Assembly: GCF_024124765.2 (NCBI RefSeq)
Contig: NZ_JAMXSR020000005.1
Coordinates: forward strand, 1 to 45,830
Reading direction: 5' to 3'
DNA length: 45,830 bases
DNA from: Sphingomonas sp. H160509
GTDB taxonomy: Bacteria > Pseudomonadota > Alphaproteobacteria > Sphingomonadales > Sphingomonadaceae
Made by a program: the position numbers and the translations under genes. A model generated the notes under the pieces. It was not told where the DNA came from. It saw only the letters and a list, made by a program, of their open reading frames with translations, and searched no databases. Shown here piece after piece: positions 15,254 through 23,412 of this stretch (position 1 is its first letter; each line of letters starts with the position of its first letter).

Positions 15254-15297
15254 GTGTTTACGGCTATTGACGCAAACACCGTGCGCGCGTAGTGTTT
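15254..15297 (+). promoter_or_regulatory. module A promoter with GTGTTT/AAACAC operator
   Basis: -35 TTGACG (15267-15272), 17-bp spacer, -10 TAGTGT (15290-15295). GTGTTT (15254), AAACAC (15274) and GTGTTT (15292) surround and overlap the promoter. It drives the small gene at 15381. Confidence 0.7.
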
Positions 15298-15380
15298 CTA
15301 AGTCGGTTCGATCGAGCCGCCCGGCACCCCGCGACGGCAATCGCGACAGTCCCGGTTCAGTCCATGCAGGGGATACAATC

Positions 15381-15637
15381 ATGTTTGACGCAACCCAGCC
15401 CGAAACCCCCCTCTCCGTCGTTTTTTCTTCGACAAGGCCGAAGTGCTGCGCGACTACGAAGCGTTCACCGTCGAGCCTACGACTGTTCGGACGCAGAGCG
15501 GCGAGCAATTTCCCGCATGGTCGATCGTCGCAAAGCATCGCTTCACCAGCAATCGCGGCCCCGTCGCACAGTTCGACGTTCAGCTTTACGCCGAGGTGTT
15601 CTGCGAAATGGCGGCGATCGTCGCGACCCACGTCTAA
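15381..15637 (+). CDS. small plasmid protein, unknown (frameshifted)
   Basis: The frame starts MFDATQPETPLSVV and changes in a T6 run at 15421-15426. Adding one T gives a continuous ~85-residue protein, VVFFFDKAEVLRDYEAFTVEP...GEQFPAWSIVAKHRF...VQLYAEVFCEMAAIVATHV. The leader has the TCCATGCAGGGG ribosome-site block shared by all module-driven genes here. A GC-rich hairpin follows the stop. Family not recognised. Confidence 0.6.
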
Positions 15638-15644
15638 CCGGGAT

Positions 15645-15665
15645 CGGGGGGGCGGCATCGCCTCC
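15645..15665 (+). terminator. GC-rich hairpin after small gene
   Basis: GGGGGGCG-GCAT-CGCCTCCCC forms a strong stem 8 bases after the stop of the small gene. No T-run follows, so it may be a weak or Rho-assisted terminator. Confidence 0.4.
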
Positions 15666-15694
15666 CCGGCCTCGAATGAATTGCAGGGACCGGC

Positions 15695-15707
15695 TTGCAC
15701 AGTGCAA
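15695..15707. promoter_or_regulatory. KorB-operator-like palindrome 2
   Basis: TTGCACAGTGCAA, about 60 bp upstream of the parA/korB promoter, the expected place for autoregulation of the operon by KorB. Confidence 0.65.
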
Positions 15708-15759
15708 GACAATCGCGATCAGCCGGGCAATCCGTCCGTAAATAACAGCCGCGAAAGTG

Positions 15760-15798
15760 TTGACAGGTGTTGACGATCCCAAGCTATTCCCTTAGTCT
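15760..15798 (+). promoter_or_regulatory. parA-korB operon promoter
   Basis: GTGTTGACA and GTGTTGACG repeat in tandem. The second gives TTGACG (15770-15775) with a 17-bp spacer to TAGTCT (15793-15798), the same spacing as the module promoters, and is followed by a similar TTTCTTTGTCGGCACC initial transcript. Confidence 0.6.
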
Positions 15799-15885
15799 TT
15801 CTTTGTCGGCACCAACGATCCGGCCCGGTTCAGATGCGACGGCAAACGCCAACGATCCGGCCCGTCCATGCAGGGACACCACACG

Positions 15886-16630
15886 ATGAAAACCCTAGTT
15901 GTAATGAACGAAAAGGGCGGGGTTGGGAAAACCAACATCGTCGCACATGCCGGATGGTATTTTTCCGAACGGCTTCGCACGCTTGTTATCGACCTCGACC
16001 AGCAGGCCAATTTGACCACAACCCTTGGCGCGAATCTCGCGACGGTTGAGAGCGTCGAATTGTTCGCAGAGGTGACGCAGGTTCCCAGCGTAGGCGCGTT
16101 GACTGTGACGCGATCGACCCGCGACCTATTGGGCGTTGAGGGTGCCGACCGCAGTTGCATCGAGACGTTCCGCGACAGTCTGGCGAGCATGGCCGACGAC
16201 TACGACGTTTGCGTAATCGACACACCCCCGGCCCTCACCAATCGGACCTTTGGCGCGCTCCTATCGGCCGACGCGATCTTGGCACCAATCGGGATCAACG
16301 ATTATTCCATTCAGGGCGTGGCCGAGTTGCTACGGGCCATTAAGGGCGTGTCGGCACACTACGAGCGTCCCCGAGCCGCTTTTTCTTGGCCTTCTCCCGT
16401 CGATCTACGACCGCAAGAGCAAGCGCGAGCGCGAGCTATTCGAGAGCCTTGCCGAGCAGGCGGGAAAGCTACTGTTCCCCGGCATGGTCGCCAAGCGCGA
16501 CGCCTACGCGAAGGCCGCAAGCGAGAGCGAACCCGTGTGGAGCATGAAGGGCAGCGCAGCCCGTGACGCAGGAAACGAAATCCGCGGTGTGTTCGATCAC
16601 GTCGCGCAGCAGATGGAGTTGGGCGCATGA
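15886..16630 (+). CDS. parA: ParA/IncC-type partition ATPase (frameshifted)
   Basis: Starts MKTLVVMNEKGGVGKTN, a deviant Walker A box with the signature Lys, then LVIDLDQQANLT and VCVIDTPPAL, the other ParA ATPase motifs. At the C4 run 16369-16372 the frame changes. Removing one C restores YERPEPLFLGLLPSIYDRKSKRERELFESL and the normal ~247-residue length. The stop overlaps the start of korB (ATGA), so the two are translationally coupled. ParA moves or spaces plasmid copies using KorB/ParB bound to its sites. In RK2 the equivalent is IncC. Confidence 0.9.
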
Positions 16631-17776
16631 ACAAGCCAGTTACGAAGCCCACGAAGGCTAAAGCGCAGATCAGTGCCGGGGCGTTCGGCGCGCTTCGCGC
16701 AGCCAGCGGTGACGACACCAGCGGCGAGGCAATCCGCATCCTTCTGTCCAACATTGACGAAGACCCGAACCAGCCCCGCAAGCACTTCGACGCCGACGAA
16801 TTGCAGAGCCTTGCCGACACCATCAAGGAACATGGCGTCGTGCAGGCAATCGTGGTGCGTCCGCCGGTTAATGGCCGCTACACGCTTGTTGCTGGCGCCC
16901 GGCGCTGGCGTGCATCCAAACTGGCAGGCGTGGCAGATATTCCCGCTATCATCCGCAAGATCGAGAACGACGACTTCGCCGCCCAGGTCATCGAGAACCA
17001 ACAGCGATCGAACCTTACCAATTCCGAGTTGGCAGATGCGGTTGAGCGGTTCGCGGGTGAAGGCCGCACGACGAAGCAGATCGGCGCGATTTGCAACTTG
17101 AAGGATTATCAGGTTGCCGCGTTCCGTAAGGCTGGCGAGTTTCCGTCCGAGTTACGCGCACGCCTCGACACGTCCGACATGCGCGGCCTGTATGATCTTT
17201 ATCGGCAGTGGGTGAAGACGCCCGACGCGGTTATCGCCGCCCTCCCCGACGTGTCCGAGCCTTTGACGGTAACGGACGTGCGCCGGATCGTCGGGACCAT
17301 CACGGGCAAGGTTGAGGGTTTCGCCGCCTATCAGGGCAAGGGCGCAGCGCCAGCAGCCGAACCACAGACGCCAGCCCCGGCCCCGATCGCAACCGAGACG
17401 GATACCAACCCCGCACCGGCCAATCCCCCGGCCCCGGCCACGGAGGACGAGGGGCAAACGTCGTTCCTCTCTCCGCCCCCCGGAAAAGGCCAAGGACAGC
17501 GAACCGCCCTTGCACAGTGCAAGCCCTGCCCCCGCGCCCGCGTCGTCGTCAGCAGCAGCCCCAGCTACGCCTAAGCCGGTTGCCGAGCAGCAGAAGCCAG
17601 TGACCCCCGCGCCGGTTGCGGTTGCCCCGGTGTTCATCGTCAGTGTTGCAGATGGCACCGAGGGGCGGTTGATCGTGGACAAGAAAGCCGAGACGCCCGG
17701 TTGGGCTTTGGTCGCTTTCGCAATCCAGACCGAGGAAGTGGACCCGGCCGAAATTACGTTCGTTCGGATCGAGTAG
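16627..17776 (+). CDS. korB: KorB/ParB-family partition and repressor protein (frameshifted near C-terminus)
   Basis: Domains in order: an N-terminal ParB CTPase fold (IDEDPNQPRKHFDADELQSL, GARRWRASK, ENQQRSNLT), a helix-turn-helix (TTKQIGAICNLKDYQVAAF), a Pro/Ala-rich linker, and a C-terminal dimerisation domain (GRLIVDKKAETPGWALVAF). The last resembles the SH3-like KorB end (RLILNRRPPAEGWAWL in RK2). The frame changes at a C6 run (17476-17481); removing one C joins the domains. KorB both partitions the plasmid and represses promoters from dispersed 13-bp operators. One palindrome of the predicted operator type (17510-17522) lies inside the linker, encoding LHSAS. Confidence 0.9.
17510..17522. 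promoter_or_regulatory. KorB-operator-like palindrome 3 (inside korB)
   Basis: TTGCACAGTGCAA in the coding sequence of the korB linker. Confidence 0.6.
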
Positions 17777-17781
17777 AGGAC

Positions 17782-18151
17782 ATGGGGCAGGCTATGGCAC
17801 GAAAAGGATCTAGCCCGCCCCCGGCCCGCCCCGCTTCGGCGCGGCGGGTTCTTTTGCTTTGTGCTGGCGATCGTCGTCGGGGTGCCGATCTGGCTTGTGA
17901 TGGTCGCAGCTACCGCGCTCTTTGCGATCATCCGACCTATTGCCGCCCCAGCATCCGGCCTTGTGATGGCGGGTAGCGCAATCGCCATTGCCTACTGTGC
18001 CGCAAAAGGGTGGTGGCCCGAGGCCGGGCAAAGCGCGATCATAGCCGTAGTGTCGGGTGCTGTGTTCTTCGCGACGACAGCGCTTGCAGATCGGCTTGGG
18101 CTGGAATCACACCCCAGCTTCCCCGCGCCCCCGTGGTGGTGGTGGATTTGA
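17782..18151 (+). CDS. small membrane protein, plasmid backbone (frameshifted)
   Basis: MGQAMARKGSSPPPARPASARR leads to a GGG run at 17846-17848. Removing one G continues as FFCFVLAIVVGVPIWLVMVAATALFAII with two more hydrophobic segments (GLVMAGSAIAIAYCAAKGW; SAIIAVVSGAVFFATTALA) and a WWWW tail, about 120 residues in all. It lies between korB and the primase-like gene and ends 2 bases before the latter's start. Probably an inner-membrane protein; function unknown. Confidence 0.55.
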
Positions 18152-18152
18152 T

Positions 18153-19051
18153 ATGCGCGACCCGGAACTGGACGAGCTACGCGCCAAGGTGGATTGCCGC
18201 ACGGTCCTAGAGCGCGACGGCTGGAAACTGGACGCGCCCGAAAGCACGACACACGCCGTCAAGTTTCGGAACGGCCCGGCGCAGATCATTATCGTTACCC
18301 ATGAGGGACGCGGGTGGTTCGACCCGATCAACGACCAGCGCGGCGACGTGTTGGCACTCGCCCAGCGTTTGACGGGCGGTAACTTCGGCCATGCCCGCCG
18401 CGCGCTTCGCCCGCTGGCAGGGATCGCGCCGACACTCACCCCCCACCTTTCGCGATCGGTCCCAGGTGGCACCGCTAGACGCCGGAAAAACGTGGAGCCG
18501 CGCGCAAGCATTGCAGCCGGGTTCGCAGGCATGGCGGTATCTATCTGGCGAACGTGGTTTGCCCGCAGCTACGATCGCACGCGCTAATGATGCCGGGCTA
18601 TTGCGGGAGGGTATCTATGGGACCGCTTGGTTTCTGCATCGCTTTGCCGATGACGCCCCGGCCGGATGGGAAATGCGCGGCCCGAAATACAAAGGGTTCG
18701 CGAAGGGGGGGTGACAAAGCCTTGTTCTGGATCGGCCAGATACGAGCAGCGCGACGGGTAGCGGTGACAGAAAGCGCGATTGACGCCTTGAGCCTCGCGA
18801 CGATCGAGCAATGGCCCGAGGGCACCGCATACGTTTCGACAGGTGGCGGATTTGGACCCCCGACCGCCGAGACGTTCAGCCGTTTGCTTCCGTCGTCTTG
18901 CCGGTTGGTAGCTGCAACGGATCGAGGCCAAGGCGGCGACATACTGGCAGAGCGTTTGCGGGAAATGGCGGCGGGATCATGCGCCGGGTTCGGTCGGGTC
19001 AGATCGAGCGCCAAAGATTGGAACGACGAGCTACGAGGTCGGATCGAGTAG
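18153..19051 (+). CDS. DUF3991/TOPRIM primase-like protein (two frameshifts)
   Basis: The N-terminal part (LDELRAKVDCRTVLERDGWKLD...GRGWFDPINDQRGDVLALAQRLTGG) matches the DUF3991-type zinc-less primase module of mobilisation proteins. After a C6 run (18439-18444, +1) the frame continues through WRYLSGERGLPAATIARANDAGLLRE. After a G7 run (18705-18711, +1) comes the TOPRIM part: VAVTESAIDALSLATIE with the conserved Glu, then ATDRGQGGDILAERL. Joined length is about 298. Such proteins are linked to plasmid transfer or lagging-strand priming after conjugation. Its stop is immediately followed by palindrome 4. Confidence 0.8.
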
Positions 19052-19058
19052 CGGAGGC

Positions 19059-19071
19059 TTGCACAGTGCAA
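19059..19071. promoter_or_regulatory. KorB-operator-like palindrome 4
   Basis: TTGCACAGTGCAA, 8 bp after the primase-like gene, at the entry to the candidate oriT region. Confidence 0.6.
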
Positions 19072-19387
19072 GCCGTGTCATTTTGTGCAGACGACGCCCT
19101 CCCCTGTTTTGCCCCTTCCTACGGCCCTCTATGGGTGAGAGCGGTGCGGGGCAAAACGGGGGATGACGACGCGCACCAACAGGGGGAAAAGTACGCGCCG
19201 TCGAAATGCGAACGGGCAACGCGGCTAGACGATCCTTGCACAGTGCAAGGCCGAGAGGGTGTCGACGGAAAAGCCCATTGCCTCCCTCTTGCCCAATCCA
19301 ACCCTAGAACCAGAAGAAGAAGATAGTAGGTATTGGGACTAGGGCAGGATATGTTGGGTGGTAGCAAGTTAGTAACTAAGGCGGGCC
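19072..19387. other. non-coding region with candidate oriT
   Basis: No gene is supported here. CCCCTGTTTTGCCCC (19101-19115) and GGGGCAAAACGGGGG (19148-19162) form a 14-bp inverted repeat with one bulge and a 32-base loop. This lies directly upstream of mobC, the usual place for oriT in MOB-P plasmids. A GAAGAAGAAG stretch and an AT-rich tail precede mobC. The inverted repeat could alternatively be the terminator of the korB-primase operon. Confidence 0.45.
19236..19248. promoter_or_regulatory. KorB-operator-like palindrome 5
   Basis: CCTTGCACAGTGCAAGG, 140 bp upstream of mobC, suggesting KorB control of the transfer gene cluster. Confidence 0.65.
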
Positions 19388-20047
19388 GTGGCAAAGCGTG
19401 AGGACCAGACAACCGTATCGACGCACATCGACAAGGCGCTTGCCGAACGGTTCGCAGCTATGGCGCGGCAGTCGGATGGCGGTACGTCGGCTGCGCTACG
19501 TCGGATTATTACCGAGGCGGTCGAAGGAAAGCCGCCGGTAGCGCCGCGTGGGGCAGGGGCAGGGTTGCAGATCGGAGTACGGTTGAAGCCCGGCGAGCGT
19601 GTCGCATTGTCGCAAGCGGCGCGTGAGCGTGGCACTACTCCGGCGAACTGGCTGCGCTCGCTCGCGATCGTTCACCTTGCCCGCAAGCCGCAATGGAACC
19701 CGGCCGAGGTCGAGGCTCTACGCGACCTGTTCGGCGGGCTTCGGCAGATCGGAAACAACGTCAACCAGATCGCCAAGGCGTTGAACGTCGCCGTGCAGAG
19801 CGGGGTGTTCCCGCCTCACCAGCACATTGCGACGGTAGAAGCGGCCGAGATAGTGCGCGCTGAAATGCGCCGCGTGGTCGCGATCATGACGGGCAATTTT
19901 GACTATTGGGGCCTCCCCCTGGACGAGCGCCCGACCGCTTCACCGGGGGCGATCGAGGCCGAGGACGAGAGGGCGCGCGTCGCAGAGGTCAAACGCAGAT
20001 CACGCCCGAGGAAACGACCTACCCGGTTCAAAGAGGATGAAGCCTGA
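19388..20047 (+). CDS. mobC: MobC-family relaxosome accessory protein
   Basis: About 219 residues from GTG 19388. An N-terminal ribbon-helix-helix-like segment (TVSTHIDKALAERFAAMARQSDGGTSAALRRIITEAV) is followed by the MobC signature LRQIGNNVNQIAKALN (about residue 120-135) and a basic C-terminus (RSRPRKRPTRFK). MobC proteins bind oriT DNA and help the relaxase nick. The gene is 3.4 kb from the relaxase gene and on the opposite strand, an unusual separation. Its stop overlaps the start of the next gene (TGATG). Confidence 0.85.
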   Translation: MAKREDQTTVSTHIDKALAERFAAMARQSDGGTSAALRRIITEAVEGKPPVAPRGAGAGLQIGVRLKPGERVALSQAARERGTTPANWLRSLAIVHLARKPQWNPAEVEALRDLFGGLRQIGNNVNQIAKALNVAVQSGVFPPHQHIATVEAAEIVRAEMRRVVAIMTGNFDYWGLPLDERPTASPGAIEAEDERARVAEVKRRSRPRKRPTRFKEDEA

Positions 20048-20454
20048 TGTTGCTCCTATGCCTAGCTATCGCCCTGCATGACGTTGACGGGCCAATACGG
20101 TGCCAGACAGGCGAGACGATCCGGCTGGCCGGGATCGGTGCAACCGAGTTGGACGGCTCGACACGGCCGGGACAACCCAGCGTGCCCGGCGACCCATTCG
20201 CCCAGCGCCGGGCGATGGCGGTTGCGATCGGGGGCGGCGTAGGAGCCGACAATCGGCGGTTAGAGGGCAGCTTGCGCTTCGCGCGGCCCGTTCAGTTATC
20301 GTGCGAGGTGACTGGCCGCAGCTATACCCGCCTCGTTGCGTGGTGCCGATTGCCTGATGGGCGGGATGCTAGTTGCGTGGCGATCGGTGCCGGTGTTGCG
20401 GCCCGATGGGCGCGGTTCGATCCGCAGCAGCGATTGGCGCGGTGCCGACGATAG
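20047..20454 (+). CDS. thermonuclease-like protein, catalytic residues not conserved
   Basis: 135 residues: a short hydrophobic start, then VDGPIRCQTGETIRLAGIGATEL...PFAQRRAMAVAI, the SNase/thermonuclease pattern 'VDGDTIR..G..IRL.GIDAPE'. The expected Asp residues are replaced (VDGP, GIGATE), so hydrolysis is doubtful, although the downstream Arg-rich part is kept. Plasmid-borne homologues are usually exported nucleases. Coupled to mobC by a TGATG overlap. Palindrome 6 sits just after the stop. Confidence 0.65.
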   Translation: MLLLCLAIALHDVDGPIRCQTGETIRLAGIGATELDGSTRPGQPSVPGDPFAQRRAMAVAIGGGVGADNRRLEGSLRFARPVQLSCEVTGRSYTRLVAWCRLPDGRDASCVAIGAGVAARWARFDPQQRLARCRR

Positions 20455-20456
20455 CC

Positions 20457-20469
20457 TTGCACTGTGCAA
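20457..20469. promoter_or_regulatory. KorB-operator-like palindrome 6
   Basis: CCTTGCACTGTGCAAGG (centre T) between the nuclease-like gene and the SOS box of umuD. Confidence 0.6.
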
Positions 20470-20496
20470 GGACATTGCCCCTCGCCGGATTGCTAA

Positions 20497-20511
20497 GTTC
20501 GCGTTATGTTC
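20497..20511 (+). promoter_or_regulatory. alphaproteobacterial SOS (LexA) box
   Basis: GTTCGCGTTATGTTC fits GTTC-N7-GTTC, the LexA operator of alphaproteobacteria, 45 bp upstream of umuD. It indicates DNA-damage induction of the mutagenesis operon by host LexA. Confidence 0.85.
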
Positions 20512-20555
20512 TCCCGCTTAAACAGACGATTATGTTTGCGTAAGAAGGGAAGCCC

Positions 20556-20987
20556 ATGTTGCCGATGTCACGGCCAATTCCGATCGCGGAGGTGCCCGAA
20601 GGGCTAAAACTCCGCATCGTGGCATCGGCGGGAGCGGGATTCCCGTCACCGGCACAAGATTACGAATGTGACGCGATAAGCCTTGTTGAGTTGCTACGAC
20701 TCGACCGGGCAGCGTCGTTCGTTTTCCGCATATCGGGGTGGTCGATGTTCGACGCCGGTATCTACGATAAGGACGTGGTGGTGGTCGATCGAGACACCAC
20801 GCCGAGCAACGGGCATGTCGTCATAGCGATTGTCGATGGCGGCTTTGTTTGCCGCCAGCTTGTCGTGCGGGACGGTGCGGCGCTGCTAGAGCCGCGCAAC
20901 AGTCAGCAGACCTACCCGCCGACACCAGCCGACGACGTTGAGATATGGGGCGTCGTCCGCGCGTCCGTCCGCGACTTCCAGAGGTAG
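20556..20987 (+). CDS. umuD: UmuD-like S24 peptidase-fold protein, catalytic Lys replaced
   Basis: 143 residues. The UmuD cleavage-type region reads AGAGFPSPAQDYE and the nucleophile block SGWSMFDAGIYDKD keeps the Ser. The general-base Lys expected in 'VDGEFTVKKL' is Arg here (VDGGFVCRQL). UmuD' forms DNA polymerase V with UmuC after self-cleavage on RecA filaments. The Lys-to-Arg change should impair cleavage unless the host supplies it. AAGGG lies upstream of ATG 20556. It is 4 bp from umuC. Confidence 0.88.
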   Translation: MLPMSRPIPIAEVPEGLKLRIVASAGAGFPSPAQDYECDAISLVELLRLDRAASFVFRISGWSMFDAGIYDKDVVVVDRDTTPSNGHVVIAIVDGGFVCRQLVVRDGAALLEPRNSQQTYPPTPADDVEIWGVVRASVRDFQR

Positions 20988-20991
20988 CGGC

Positions 20992-22256
20992 ATGTCGTGG
21001 GCCATAGTCGATATCACGAATTTTTATGTTTCATCGGAGAGGGTCTTTGACCCTTCGCTTCGCGGCGTGCCGGTGATCGTCCTCAGCAATAACGACGGAT
21101 GCGCGATCGCACGGAGCGAGGAAGCCAAGGCGCTGCACGTCAAAATGGGCGACCCCGTTTTCAAGATGCGCGATCGGATCGCGCGGCACGGCATCCAGCT
21201 TCGGAGCAGCAATTACGAACTCTATGCGGACATGAATAAGCGGTTCAACGCGGTCCTTGCCGAGCATACCGATACGATCGAGATCTACTCGATAGACGAG
21301 AGCTTTTTTCGCCTGCCCGTTCTGGCGAACGGCATGGGCGACGTGGCAAGCGCGCACCGTGTCCGTGCCGCTATCCTGCGTTCGGTAGGATTGCCAACCC
21401 GTGTGGGGCTTGGTCCTACCCGCACGCTTTCCAAGGTGGCGAACGCCCTCGCCAAAGCGACCGAAAAGGTATGGGGCGGCGTCGTGGACCTGCACGACCA
21501 GGCACTACGAACCCGGCTCTTTTCGCAATGGCCGGTCGGGGAGGTATGGGGCATCGGCAAGGCACTTGAGGCCCGGCTGCTACCGTTAGGCGTCCGTACT
21601 ACGGCAGACCTTGCTGCTTTGCCGCCAGCCGTTGCGCGCGACGTGGGAACGGTAGTGCTGGAAAGGCTGGTGCGGGAGTTGAACGGAATCGAGTGTTCGG
21701 ACTTCACCGTCGAACCCGAGGCGATGCAAGGCACAGCCGTAACGCGCCAGTTTGGCGAGCCTGTCACAAGTCTGGACGAGCTGCGCGAGGCAATGGCGCG
21801 ACGCGCTGCGCGAGCGGCCGAGAAAATACGCGATAAGGGGATTGGTCGCGTCGCGGATCATCGCTTTTGCACATGGCAGCCGATACCGGCCTAATCCGCC
21901 GTCAGCATCGCGATCGGCTCGATTGTCACCGCCGAGCCATGACCCCCCGCGTCATTATCGGCATGGCGTCTCGCATGGTCGAATCCATGTTTCAGCCGGG
22001 CGGGGTTTATACAAAATGCGGCGTGCTGCTGGAGGATTTGCAGCCAGCCGGGGCAGGGCAGGCCGACTTGTTCGCCGCGCCCGATCCGAGGGCACCCGCC
22101 CTACTGGCGGCGATGGACGGCCTTAATGCGCGCTTCGGCCGCAACACGATCGCGGTAGCAGCGCAGGGCTATGGGCCGCGCAGCTTCGACACGAAGCGCA
22201 GTCAGAAATCGCCATCGTGGACGACCAACATTGCAGAAATCCCGATCGCGCGATGA
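20992..22256 (+). CDS. umuC: UmuC-like Y-family DNA polymerase (two frameshifts)
   Basis: Starts MSWAIVDITNFYVSSERVFDP (Y-family palm Asp and Phe/Tyr steric gate) with catalytic YSIDESF near residue 100. The frame changes at a G4 run (21837-21840) and again at C6 (21943-21948). Removing one base at each gives GLVASRIIAFAHGSRYRPN...HDPRVIIGMASRMVESMFQPGGVYTKCGVLLEDL, the normal little-finger end, and about 420 residues. It performs error-prone translesion synthesis with UmuD'. Same operon and SOS control as umuD. Confidence 0.9.
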
Positions 22257-22296
22257 CGCCTAAGCCGCGCAGATCGCCGCCCGTCTTCGGTCGCGC

Positions 22297-22524
22297 ATGA
22301 GTACCGCTCGATTTGAAACGACGATGGATTACGCCCGGCACCGCGCAGATATGCGTATCGTTTGCCAGTGCGGGCGGACGATCAACGTCCCATTTGCAAA
22401 CGTGTTGAAGCTGTTTGGCGGTATGCCCCAAACGATGCCGGAAGCGGCTGCACGGCTAAAGTGCAAACGCTGTTTTCAGCGTGGGAAAGTGACCGTTACC
22501 CCTGTGCCAACAGTGCATAGGTAA
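22297..22524 (+). CDS. small zinc-ribbon protein
   Basis: 75 residues with two Cys pairs, CQCGRT and CKRCFQRGK, spaced as in a zinc ribbon. No other domain. It sits downstream of umuC in a cluster of DNA-damage genes. Likely a nucleic-acid-binding accessory; function unknown. Confidence 0.65.
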   Translation: MSTARFETTMDYARHRADMRIVCQCGRTINVPFANVLKLFGGMPQTMPEAAARLKCKRCFQRGKVTVTPVPTVHR

Positions 22525-22568
22525 GACGAGCCGTTGCCGATCGCGGGGGCGTCAGGCATCTTCACGAC

Positions 22569-22703
22569 ATGACAAAACCCGACCCATTCGAGCAATCGGC
22601 GCAGATCGTAGAAGCCTTTGCGGAGTCTGAAACCGACGAGCGCGTTTTAGACCTTCTAAACCGGATTGCCGAGGCGATCCGGGATCACGCAATCGACAGC
22701 TAG
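22569..22703 (+). CDS. very small helical protein
   Basis: 44 codons: MTKPDPFEQSAQIVEAFAESETDERVLDLLNRIAEAIRDHAIDS. Amphipathic, acidic, with a clear start and stop. It ends 9 bases before the SRAP gene and is probably in the same operon. Confidence 0.5.
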   Translation: MTKPDPFEQSAQIVEAFAESETDERVLDLLNRIAEAIRDHAIDS

Positions 22704-22712
22704 GACCGTCCT

Positions 22713-23348
22713 ATGTGCAACCGCGCCCGCATGTCCGGGGAACCCGAAACCTATTGGGGATCGGCTGCGAAGCTGTTTCGGCCGCGCCCGCGTGACAATC
22801 ATTTTCGGCCGAGCGAGCTTCGCCCGAAAAGCCGTAACTACGTCGTGCGCGAGGAAGCCGGGGAACGCGCATGGGACGTGATGACGTGGGACGTTACCGG
22901 CGGCAAAGCACCGTGGCCGATGACAAACGTCCGCAATCTCGCGCTGAAACAGTGGCGGGCGTTAGCCGAGAAGCCAGAAAATCGCTGCATTATCCCGTTG
23001 ACCGAGTTTTGCGAGTTCACCCCAGAGGCGCACGACCTGGACGACGGTAAGAAGCCCCTCAAAGGCGAAATGTGGTTCGCGGTGCCTGATCTTCCGGTGT
23101 TCCCTGTGGCCGGGTTCTGGCAACATACGGAGGCTGGCGACAGCTTCGCGATGGTAACGTGCGATCCGAATCCGCTTGTCGCGCCGATCCACCCCAAGGC
23201 GATGATAACGATCATTGATCCGGCCGACGTGGATACGTGGTTGCGCGGTAGCTATGACGATGTGGTGAAGCTGCAACGGCCTTTTGATCCGGATCGAATG
23301 ACGGTGCGCGGGCCAGTATTCCCCACGCGGAACAAGGGAACAGGCTAA
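22713..23348 (+). CDS. SRAP/YedK-family protein (SOS-associated)
   Basis: 211 residues beginning MCNRAR, whose Cys2 becomes the N-terminal nucleophile that forms a thiazolidine crosslink with abasic sites in single-stranded DNA. It also has ENRCIIPLTEFCEF (active-site Glu region) and APIHPKAMITII in place of the usual 'H-D/P-R-M-P' block, keeping the His. The family shields abasic sites at forks and is often SOS-linked, consistent with its place beside umuDC. Ends convergently with the relaxase gene across palindrome 7. Confidence 0.88.
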   Translation: MCNRARMSGEPETYWGSAAKLFRPRPRDNHFRPSELRPKSRNYVVREEAGERAWDVMTWDVTGGKAPWPMTNVRNLALKQWRALAEKPENRCIIPLTEFCEFTPEAHDLDDGKKPLKGEMWFAVPDLPVFPVAGFWQHTEAGDSFAMVTCDPNPLVAPIHPKAMITIIDPADVDTWLRGSYDDVVKLQRPFDPDRMTVRGPVFPTRNKGTG

Positions 23349-23388
23349 CCGCCTTCGTGCTTTCGAGTAGCTTTGACGCAGACCGGGC

Positions 23389-23401
23389 TTGCACAGTGCA
23401 A
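23389..23401. promoter_or_regulatory. KorB-operator-like palindrome 7
   Basis: GGGCTTGCACAGTGCAAGCCC between the convergent SRAP and relaxase genes. No promoter is expected here, which favours a partition role for this copy. Confidence 0.6.
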
Positions 23402-23412
23402 GCCCGTCGCGC

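Larger units (their letters stand above)
14835..15372 (+). repeat. promoter module A (~540 bp, three copies in window)
   Basis: Starts ACCGGCCAGACCGGGCGCGA and contains a hairpin GGGCGT-CTTT-TACGCCC, four G-run motifs (G6-8 followed by TAAATGTCACC or T(C)TAATTCACAC/TCCTGATTCACACC), a KorB-like palindrome and the promoter below, ending near TCCATGCAGGGG. Copy C (44232-44776) is nearly identical and copy B (42863-43312) diverged. No gene is seen in the module. Confidence 0.85.

Noticed and set aside
16627..17574. KorB ending after ...QRTALAQCKPCP
   Set aside because: The continuation in the adjacent frame has a clear KorB C-terminal domain (GRLIVDKKAETPGWALV); the short end is a product of the C6-run shift.
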